Source: Changchengzhania lutea (lineage in GTDB: Bacteria > Bacteroidota > Bacteroidia > Flavobacteriales > Flavobacteriaceae). From it: a DNA stretch of 64,000 nucleotides. Every line of letters begins with the position of its first letter. Within the stretch, counting starts at the first letter, position 1. The stretch is from the NCBI RefSeq assembly GCF_006974145.1, contig NZ_CP039456.1, positions 806,001 to 870,000 of the forward strand, in the 5' to 3' direction. Positions 57,901-64,000 of this stretch are shown here, one piece after another. The position numbers and the translations under genes are program-made. The notes under the pieces are model-generated. The model ran no database searches and was not told where the DNA came from. It saw nothing but the letters and a program-made list of their open reading frames with translations.

Positions 57901-58041
57901 CGTTTATTCATACAAGCTGATAATATTTTCACTTGGCAATCACATAAGGGTATTGACCCAGAACAAGCGTTTAATGGTTTAACTAATAACAGATCACCAC
58001 TTTCTAAGACCATTACGACCGGTGCTATCGTACAATTTTAA
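54892..58041 (+). CDS. SusC/RagA-family TonB-linked outer-membrane protein, locus 2
   Basis: A 1049-residue outer-membrane transporter. The signal peptide is almost the same as in the locus 1 SusC. The carboxypeptidase-like domain GTVIDNYGLPLPGATVLIKG follows, then the plug with EEVVVVAYGTQTKQSIVGSVG and RIRGFSSLNADASPLIVLDG, and a barrel ending TGAIVQF. The VVVVAYGTQ plug start is the more common SusC type. It is paired with the SusD 5 nt on. Its start is chosen like that of locus 1. Confidence 0.93.
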   Translation: MKTKFSGILTLLLAFVVQLTFAQEKTISGTVIDNYGLPLPGATVLIKGTSSGTSSDFDGKYSIKASQGATLVFSFVGYANKQVAVGNSNTIDVVMVEDTSALEEVVVVAYGTQTKQSIVGSVGIVTSEVIENQQVTSPLRALQGAVPGVNLLTAGGQPGNNPTIRIRGFSSLNADASPLIVLDGAPFNGNLNTISQDQIESLSVLKDASSTSLYGSRGANGVILITTKKGKRNSAPRVTVRSQVGFSNPTVGVHDLLSTDDQFKLTWEAQRNENQYNLGQSPTEAAENASAGLVDYFGYNPYNVARPVDVNGNLTTANKLWDTNWEDEILKRDYLRTNHNISLSGGDEKTTYFMGMDYLNEEGPVIRSNFERVAARLNIESQVNDWLKVGFNTSFSRSNSGNPDQTSGSTTQAISWIYGVSSAYPIFARDANGRLSLDVAGQPQYDLGNGANAGQSVNSVRPSRGGQNVLAELYLGRENRRRTSYLGNLFAEIQLLEGLKFRTNFSYENYLFDSFSFDDDLLSFASNVGGRVDQDRDITTTVNAIQSLNYQKGFGSHNISVDLITEAYTFEFDNLGAQGTGFLPNVSVLDGATAPESVTGNVVSERINSYLGRLAYNFNQKYFIEGSYRRDGSTRFSEDTRWGDFFSVGASWVVTNESFLSDSNTLNYLKFRGSYGELGNNRIFLSGSNPLVQDYFPYQSIFNLGWNNEGNTGILLAGVADPNISWERTESLNIGVDFELFNGVISGTVDYYSKESVDLIYDKPIPSSTGVSEITTNIGAIKNYGWEVALNSKNVSTDDFTWTTGINFSLDNNEITELTQDEFVNGSKLWKVGNSIFDWYIREWAGVDPADGFGMWYQDVLDVDGEVTGRVTTKDYDTATRYETGSSSLPDIIGGFTNFIKYKQFDLSILMNFSFGGTLLDTDYSGLINQFSNPGVAHHADTQNRWQQPGDITDYPLLLTGNNNHASRSTRFLFDNDYVRLKSLTFGYNLPSSVTDRIGLSSFRLFIQADNIFTWQSHKGIDPEQAFNGLTNNRSPLSKTITTGAIVQF

Positions 58042-58046
58042 AAAAA

Positions 58047-59486
58047 ATGAAAATGAAAAATAACTTAATTAAAAACAAGATTTTACTTCTATTTGCAGCA
58101 CTTATGCTTTTAAATAGTTGTTCAGAAGAGTTCCTTCAGGAACCTAAAAACACAAATGGTGTAACTGCAGATGTTGTATTTTCGGATAGATCAATTGTAG
58201 AATCCTATATAACAGGTATTCTTAGAAACTTTAGAAGCCAGTATTCTACTGTGGATACAGGTGGTTTATATGCCTTATATTTTGCAAGAAGTATAAAAGG
58301 AAATGATCTTATTCAAGCACCAAGTTGGTATCGTTTTGATTATGGGCATGAAAATAGAGAGCCTAACTTTAGACGTACCATTTTTAACTGGGACTACAAT
58401 TATGACCAAGTAAATCAGGCAAATGTACTTATTCAAGGTGTAGCACAAAGTGGATTAGATGATGCATCAAAAAAAGAATTTATTGCTATTGGTAAAGTAT
58501 TGAGAGCGTTTCATTATTTTCAGTTAGCTTTAGAGTTTGCACCTAATTTAAACACAAATCCGTCAATTGCTCGATTACCAATTTATACTGAACCAGCTAC
58601 TGGTGCTTCGGAAGGTAATCCACCAAGTCCTACTAGCGAAGTTTATGCATTAATTTTAAAAGATTTAAAAGAAGCTATTCCAAACATATCAAATAATCGT
58701 TTAGGTAAAAGCTATATTAATAAGGCTGTAGCTAATGGTATTCTAGCGAGAGTCTTATCTGTTACCCAAGATGATTGGAGTGGTTTAGCCGCTGCTGCAA
58801 AAGCTGCTTATGGTGGTGATGCTGCCTCTGCCGTTGTTTCAAGTAATTGGGGATCTGGTTTTGATGATTTGTCTGATCAAGACTGGCTCTGGGGAATGTA
58901 TCAAGATTCTAACGAAACAAATTTTTTCTACGCAGCACCGCATGTTATGATTGATCATTTAGTATTGTCGTATCAAGCGACATATGTAAATAGAAACTTC
59001 GTGAATTTGTTCTCTGATACAGATGTAAGAAATCTGTTTTTTGATATCTATGGTGTTTCCGAAACTACTCCTTACAGAGAGTTTGTCACTACCAAATTTG
59101 ACTTTACATTTGAAGCTGATTTACCAATAATGAGAAAATCTGAAATGGTACTTCTTGATGCCGAAGCACAATACCACTCTGGAGCTATGGGATCTGCAAT
59201 AGATCTTTTATTTACGCTTCAAAGTAATAGAGATCCGAGTGCAATAAGAACAACTAGTTCTGGTCAACCACTTCTTGATGAAATATTACTAGAAAGACGT
59301 AAAGAACTTTATGCTGAAATTGGAGTTGAATGGTTTGATGCTAAAAGATACAGTTTACCTATTAATAGAGATCCTGAGCATAGAGTTGTTATAAATGTTC
59401 CTGCGGATAGTGAACTATTTTTCTTAAAGATTCCAGAAAAAGAGATTGATGCAAATCCAAATTTCGATGCAAGCATTAATAATTAA
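58047..59486 (+). CDS. SusD/RagB-family surface lipoprotein, locus 2
   Basis: A 479-residue lipoprotein (lipobox LMLLNSC, Cys25, then SEEF). FRSQYSTVDTGG and the helices with IAIGKVLRAFHYFQLALEFAPN match the SusD/RagB family; LLDEILLERRKELYAEIGVEWFDAKRYSL is the typical C-terminal signature. It captures the ligand for the locus 2 SusC. The locus ends with a strong terminator at 59516, so it has just two genes. Confidence 0.93.
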   Translation: MKMKNNLIKNKILLLFAALMLLNSCSEEFLQEPKNTNGVTADVVFSDRSIVESYITGILRNFRSQYSTVDTGGLYALYFARSIKGNDLIQAPSWYRFDYGHENREPNFRRTIFNWDYNYDQVNQANVLIQGVAQSGLDDASKKEFIAIGKVLRAFHYFQLALEFAPNLNTNPSIARLPIYTEPATGASEGNPPSPTSEVYALILKDLKEAIPNISNNRLGKSYINKAVANGILARVLSVTQDDWSGLAAAAKAAYGGDAASAVVSSNWGSGFDDLSDQDWLWGMYQDSNETNFFYAAPHVMIDHLVLSYQATYVNRNFVNLFSDTDVRNLFFDIYGVSETTPYREFVTTKFDFTFEADLPIMRKSEMVLLDAEAQYHSGAMGSAIDLLFTLQSNRDPSAIRTTSSGQPLLDEILLERRKELYAEIGVEWFDAKRYSLPINRDPEHRVVINVPADSELFFLKIPEKEIDANPNFDASINN

Positions 59487-59515
59487 TAACAATGTTTTTC
59501 ACTAAAACTAAGCAT

Positions 59516-59561
59516 AGTATGCAACGCCTTAGTAATAAGGCGTTGCATACTTATGTGATTT
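59516..59561 (+). terminator. rho-independent terminator of SusC/SusD locus 2
   Basis: A perfect 16-bp stem, AGTATGCAACGCCTTA with its reverse complement around GTAA, is followed by TTATGTGATTTTTT. It is the strongest hairpin in the window. Confidence 0.92.
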
Positions 59562-59578
59562 TTTAACCCATAATTTAT

Positions 59579-61543
59579 ATGAAGAAGAAAAACATTATAT
59601 TAACTCTTACCATACTCTTTAGTCTTTACATGTCCGCGCAAACAAAAGCGGAACGTGAAAAGATTATGGCATCTTACGATATGGATAAAATTGAAAATCT
59701 CAAGTTTATTCTAAACGAAAAATTTTTAGCAAAGGAAAAGCGAGTTTCGGCTTACTTGAATGCAAATAATACCACAAAGCGTAAGATAAAAATTGGAGAT
59801 AAGAGTTACGTCATTTATGACATTAGAAATGGAAAACCTGTATACAGGACCACTTACAATATTAATAGTGCGAAAGGTACAAGAACTGATAAACTACATA
59901 ACGGAGGAAGTTTAGGTCTAAACCTAGAAGGCCAAAACATGTCTATAGGTGTTTGGGATGAAGAAAGTGCGTTAGGCACTCATGATGAGCTTAAGGATGA
60001 CCAAGCAGTACCTCAATCTCGGGTAATTTATCCAGAGTTTAATGGAGGTCCTTTTGTTGGTACAACTAGTGATCATGCTACGCACGTTGCTGGTACTCTA
60101 ATAGCAAAAGGTTTTGATTCTGACGCTAAAGGCATGGCTCCGAAAGCCATTTTAAGATCTTTTGATTGGAATAGTGATGATACTGAGGCACTTACCGAAG
60201 CTGGAAATGGATTATTATTATCTAACCATTCTTATGGTATCCCTTTACCTGAATCAGATGCTTCTGTAGTTGCTGCTAATATTGGTGCATATCTAACAGA
60301 TGCAAGAGCTTGGGATCAAGTGGCATATGCAGCACCGTTCTATTTGCCAGTGAAATCAGCTGGTAATAGTGGGGAAAGTAAATTTGACTATCCAGAACAA
60401 CTAGCTCCTGGATATGATAAATTAACCGGCAATAAAACTGCAAAAAATGCACTAATTGTTGCCAATGCTAATCCTTTTCTATTAACAAATGGATCTTTTA
60501 TTTTAAATATTAATCCTAGTAGCAGTCAGGGTCCAACTGATGATTTCAGAGTAAAACCTGATATAGCCGGAGATGGTAGTGATTTACTTTCTTGTGTTTC
60601 GAATGTCCCAACAAGAACTGATCCTGCACCTCCAAGACCAGGTGAAAAATATGATATTTATTCTGGTACATCCATGGCATCTCCAAATGTTTCTGGTTCC
60701 TTATTATTGCTTCAACAGTATTATAACCAGTTAAATTCTAATTACATGAGAGCTGCAACCTTAAAGGGTTTAGTTTGCCATACGGCTGTTGACGATTCAA
60801 GAACAGGTCCAGATCCTATATACGGGTGGGGATTTTTAGATGCTGAAAAATCTGCAAACGTAATAACTAATGCAAATACTAACGCTGCGGTTATTTCTGA
60901 ATTATCTATCGCAGACGGAGGGACTTATACTTTTCAATTCTCTGTTGCTGCGGGAAGTAAATTACAAGCCACTATATGTTGGACAGATCCTGCTGGTACA
61001 GCATCTTCCAGTCCAGGAAATGTATTATCACCTAGATTGGTAAACGACTTAGATTTAAGACTTGAAGACTCAAATAGTACTATCTTTACACCTTGGAAAT
61101 TGGATAATTCAAATGTTACATCACCAGCAATTAAAGGAGATAACAATGTTGATAACATTGAAAGAATTGACATTAGCAGTCCAGTTGCGGGTAACTATAC
61201 CATAACTGTTTCACATAAAGGAGTTTTAACTAATGGTTCACAAGCTTTTTCTTTAATTGTTACTGGAGGAAGTTTAACTCTTAGTAATGAAAAGAACCTT
61301 TTTGCTGAATCTAAAATATGGCCAATTCCAGCTACCGATAAACTTAATATTGATTTTAAAGTTTTACCTGAAAATTCTAGAGTTTCACTTTATAACATAA
61401 ATGGAAGTTTGGTTTTTGGAGATTTTACGAAGACTCAAAAATCGGGTTACAGTATTAATACATCAAAATTCGCAAAAGGTATTTATTTTTTAAATATCTC
61501 AAGTGGAAATTCAAAATTCACAAAAAAAATTATATTAAAATAA
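59579..61543 (+). CDS. secreted S8-family serine protease with T9SS sorting domain
   Basis: A 654-residue exported subtilisin-like protease. After the signal peptide (about 1-21) and a short N-terminal region, the catalytic triad is Asp127 (IGVWDEES), His166 (DHATHVAGT) and Ser365 (YSGTSMASP), with the oxyanion Asn263 in SAGNSGE. A beta-sandwich follows, then a type A T9SS sorting domain (about 580-654; WPIPATDKLNIDF, ending KKIILK). It is likely exported across the outer membrane and degrades extracellular protein. It stands after the SusC/SusD terminator, so it is transcribed separately or by readthrough. Confidence 0.92.
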   Translation: MKKKNIILTLTILFSLYMSAQTKAEREKIMASYDMDKIENLKFILNEKFLAKEKRVSAYLNANNTTKRKIKIGDKSYVIYDIRNGKPVYRTTYNINSAKGTRTDKLHNGGSLGLNLEGQNMSIGVWDEESALGTHDELKDDQAVPQSRVIYPEFNGGPFVGTTSDHATHVAGTLIAKGFDSDAKGMAPKAILRSFDWNSDDTEALTEAGNGLLLSNHSYGIPLPESDASVVAANIGAYLTDARAWDQVAYAAPFYLPVKSAGNSGESKFDYPEQLAPGYDKLTGNKTAKNALIVANANPFLLTNGSFILNINPSSSQGPTDDFRVKPDIAGDGSDLLSCVSNVPTRTDPAPPRPGEKYDIYSGTSMASPNVSGSLLLLQQYYNQLNSNYMRAATLKGLVCHTAVDDSRTGPDPIYGWGFLDAEKSANVITNANTNAAVISELSIADGGTYTFQFSVAAGSKLQATICWTDPAGTASSSPGNVLSPRLVNDLDLRLEDSNSTIFTPWKLDNSNVTSPAIKGDNNVDNIERIDISSPVAGNYTITVSHKGVLTNGSQAFSLIVTGGSLTLSNEKNLFAESKIWPIPATDKLNIDFKVLPENSRVSLYNINGSLVFGDFTKTQKSGYSINTSKFAKGIYFLNISSGNSKFTKKIILK

Positions 61544-61561
61544 ATTAAACAACTTAAAATT

Positions 61562-62305
61562 ATGAAAAAAATACTTTCCATATTCGCAATTATGATTAGT
61601 ATCGTTATGTTCACCAACTGTTCAGAAAATGACGATACTCCAGCAATTACCAGTATCGACTTTGTTGGTTTTGAATCTGACTTTCAAATAGGTGTTGATC
61701 CAACAGGAACGGCTTCTAGTGAAGTTAGAGTTGCCGTGTCACAGGTATCTGGTAGCGACCGTTCCTTCAATATAGAAGTAGTAGAAGATATGACAACTGC
61801 AGATGCTTCAGCGTATACAGTTCCAGCTTCAGTTACAATTCCAGCAAATAGTAATGTCGGAACTTTTATTGTAGACGTTGTTGGTTCTAATGTAAGCTCT
61901 TCTGGAGATGATATGCTTACAGTAGAAATCACCTCTCAAGATGAAAATTTGTTTAAAAGTGATCCTATCAGTTTAAATTTGAAACAAGTTTGTCCTTATC
62001 CTGAAACCTTCCTAGCAATTACTTTTGATTCTTATTCTGAAGAAACCTCTTGGGAAATATATGAGGCTTCAGACACTGACAATCCAATTTACGCAGGGGA
62101 ATATGCAGCAGGTGAAACTGATGCTTCTGAAAAATTTTGTTTGGCGAATGGAACATATATTTTTGTTATTTATGATGTTTATTCAGACGGCATTTGCTGT
62201 AATTATGGTGATGGATCGTATACATTAACCAATAATGGAAATATTATTAAGGCCGGTGGTAGTTTTGGAGCAAATGAGGTTACTGAATTTACTTTAAATA
62301 ATTAA
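61562..62305 (+). CDS. surface lipoprotein with Calx-beta-like and Cys-rich C-terminal module
   Basis: A 247-residue lipoprotein (lipobox MFTNC, Cys20, then SENDD). Residues about 30-130 form a Calx-beta/DUF4843-like domain (ASSEVRVAVSQVSGSDRSFNIEVVED). The C-terminal part, FVIYDVYSDGICCNYGDGSYTL, is a module found in many extracellular flavobacterial proteases. It starts 18 nt past the protease stop, so the two are cotranscribed and may act on the same substrate at the surface. Confidence 0.75.
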   Translation: MKKILSIFAIMISIVMFTNCSENDDTPAITSIDFVGFESDFQIGVDPTGTASSEVRVAVSQVSGSDRSFNIEVVEDMTTADASAYTVPASVTIPANSNVGTFIVDVVGSNVSSSGDDMLTVEITSQDENLFKSDPISLNLKQVCPYPETFLAITFDSYSEETSWEIYEASDTDNPIYAGEYAAGETDASEKFCLANGTYIFVIYDVYSDGICCNYGDGSYTLTNNGNIIKAGGSFGANEVTEFTLNN

Positions 62306-62337
62306 AGTTTAAAAATTACTATACTTTAAATTATCAT

Positions 62338-62372
62338 AAAAAGTTCAACAAAAGTAAATTGTTGAACTTTTT
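62338..62372 (+). terminator. rho-independent terminator of the protease-lipoprotein unit
   Basis: AAAAAGTTCAACA pairs perfectly with TGTTGAACTTTTT around a nine-base loop, and the T-run of the right arm completes the terminator. Confidence 0.85.
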
Positions 62373-62438
62373 ATATTTAAAAATAAGTCTAATAATTTTA
62401 AGTTTTTTTATTTTATTTGAACAACATAAAATTTAGCT

Positions 62439-64000
62439 ATGAAAAGGTATTATGTTTTGTCCGTTCTCATTTTTGTTTTTACAGGTTTATTTGGTCAAAA
62501 CACAGTAGGTGTTATTAGCAATTCAACCGATGCTTATAATGGTTATACATTGTTTACAAGCCATGAATCTACATATTTAATAAATAATTGTGGTGAAATA
62601 ATAAATGAATGGACTAGCAATTATATTGATGGTAAATCGGTCTATCTATTGGAAGATGGCAGTATATTAAGAGCTGGATTTATTAATAACTTAGATCTCA
62701 CGATTGCTGGTATTGGTGGAATCGTTGAGAAAATTAATTGGGATGGAGACGTGGTTTGGGATTATACGTATTCATCCAGCACGTATGCACAGCATCATGA
62801 TATTTATCCATTACCAAATGGTAACATATTAATATTGGCCGTAACAAAGAAAACCGTTGCAGAAGCTACTCAAGCAGGACGTGATCCATTACTATTAGAG
62901 GATGATGCTCTATATAATGAACAAATAATTGAGGTTCAACCTGATTTAATAAACGGTGGAGGAAGCATTGTATGGGAATGGAATGTTTGGGATCACTTAA
63001 TTCAAGATTTTGATACTACTAAAGATAATTTTGGAGTGGTAGCAAACAATCCACAGTTAATAGATATTAATTATTTGGGGTCTTCTGGAAAAAAGGCAAA
63101 TTGGTTGCACTTTAATTCCATTCAATATAATCATGCGCTCAATCAAATTATAATTAGTGCGAGACAGTTGAATGAAATATATATAATAGATCATTCTACA
63201 ACTACTTTGCAAGCTTCAATGCATACAGGAGGAAATAGAAATAAAGGCGGAGATATTTTATACCGATGGGGAAATCCTATAGTTTACAAAAAAGGCTTAG
63301 AGGAGGACCAAAAACTATTTGGACCGCATACACCACATTGGATTCCTGACTCTTATAATGATGGCGGAAAAATTTTAATTTTCAATAACGGTTTTGGTAA
63401 AGAACCTGAATTTTCCACAGTTGATATAATAAATCCCGAAATCGATCTTAATGGAAACTATATTTATACAGGTGACCCTTACGGACCGATTGCTTTAGAT
63501 TGGACATATCAAAATGAAAATCCTACAGATTTTTTTTCACGTATTATGTCCAGTGCACAACGACTTCCTAATGGAAGTGCCTTAATTTGTGATGCGGATT
63601 CTGGTTATTTTTTTGAATTAGATACTTCTAAAAATAAGGTTTGGGAATATATAAATCCACTTAAAAATAATGGAGAAATTTTAAATCAAGGAGACGCTCC
63701 AGTGGCCAATAGAACTTTTAGAGCATTTAAATACTCCAACGAATATGTTGCCTTTATTGGAAAAGATTTAACACCTGGTAATCCAATTGAATTAAACTCT
63801 AATTTAAATGAGCCGTGCAGTACGCTTAGTAATGATAAAATTGAACAAAATAAAATATCAATTAACCCTAACCCGGTTAATTCTTATCTAACAATTAATA
63901 CCCCTTATAATCTAGATAGAATCGATATATACAATGCTCATGGGCTAAAGTGTACCAGTAAATTTAACACAAAATCTCTTGATTTCTCTAACTATGCCTC
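62439..64000 (+). CDS. arylsulfotransferase-like secreted protein, T9SS sorting domain, partial
   Basis: Open from ATG to the window end, 520 residues visible. A signal peptide (about 1-20, ending LFGQ) leads a beta-propeller with repeats like WDGDVVWDYTY. YAQHHDIYPLPNGNI (His119/His120), VWDHLIQDFD, ANWLHFNSIQYN and LFGPHTPHWIPD match the arylsulfotransferase (ASST) family, whose bacterial members move sulfate between phenols or act as PQQ-like propellers. A C-terminal sorting domain has begun (SINPNPVNSYLTIN). The stop codon is beyond the window. Enzyme activity is not proven. Confidence 0.8.
   Translation, partial: MKRYYVLSVLIFVFTGLFGQNTVGVISNSTDAYNGYTLFTSHESTYLINNCGEIINEWTSNYIDGKSVYLLEDGSILRAGFINNLDLTIAGIGGIVEKINWDGDVVWDYTYSSSTYAQHHDIYPLPNGNILILAVTKKTVAEATQAGRDPLLLEDDALYNEQIIEVQPDLINGGGSIVWEWNVWDHLIQDFDTTKDNFGVVANNPQLIDINYLGSSGKKANWLHFNSIQYNHALNQIIISARQLNEIYIIDHSTTTLQASMHTGGNRNKGGDILYRWGNPIVYKKGLEEDQKLFGPHTPHWIPDSYNDGGKILIFNNGFGKEPEFSTVDIINPEIDLNGNYIYTGDPYGPIALDWTYQNENPTDFFSRIMSSAQRLPNGSALICDADSGYFFELDTSKNKVWEYINPLKNNGEILNQGDAPVANRTFRAFKYSNEYVAFIGKDLTPGNPIELNSNLNEPCSTLSNDKIEQNKISINPNPVNSYLTINTPYNLDRIDIYNAHGLKCTSKFNTKSLDFSNYA

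Overview
The window is a low-GC chromosomal segment from a member of the Bacteroidetes, almost certainly family Flavobacteriaceae. The signs are SusC/SusD outer-membrane pairs, type IX secretion (T9SS) C-terminal sorting domains, promoters of the TTTG-N19-TAnnTTTG type, a str-S10-spc-alpha ribosomal cluster with no tuf gene between fusA and rpsJ, and lipoproteins with acidic residues just after the lipobox cysteine. Genus cannot be set from the sequence alone.

Layout. 1-16.7 kb: housekeeping and small hypothetical genes, including the rhlE operon, ribosomal protein THX, yaaA, rluD with a PASTA protein, ddl, coaD, a SulP transporter, an M14 carboxypeptidase and argS. Dispersed inverted-repeat elements sit in several of the gaps (710-865, 8065-8225, 14778-14938). 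A complete IS4-family element (15111-16550) interrupts a small two-helix membrane-protein gene, with a clean 10-bp target duplication. 17.1-25.4 kb: a TPR hybrid-type sensor histidine kinase, two guanidino-group-modifying enzymes (CtlX-like and arginine-deiminase/amidinotransferase-like), citrate synthase, enolase and carA. 25.4-43.2 kb: the ribosomal protein supercluster on the minus strand, rpsL to rplQ, with secY, infA, rpmJ and rpoA. It is driven from a textbook promoter at 43238-43268, and several internal gaps carry hairpins or imperfect palindromes.

43.5-64 kb: the cell-envelope region on the plus strand. It starts with an Omp85-family protein. A first SusC/SusD locus with two accessory lipoproteins follows and ends in a terminator. 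Next is an rlmB pseudogene split by an IS1634-type element that is flanked by an exact 325-bp direct repeat. A second SusC/SusD pair follows, then a T9SS-exported subtilisin-like protease, a lipoprotein, and an arylsulfotransferase-like T9SS protein that runs off the end. The two SusC genes share a nearly identical leader and signal-peptide segment. No glycoside hydrolases are present, so the imported substrates are unknown; peptide or another oligomer is as likely as glycan for the second locus.

No CRISPR array, tRNA, rRNA, phage or recognisable defence system was found. The most unusual structures are the 325-bp duplication around the IS1634-type element, the 161-bp dispersed inverted-repeat elements, and the A8 tract that separates the only upstream ATG from the transposase frame in the IS4 element.
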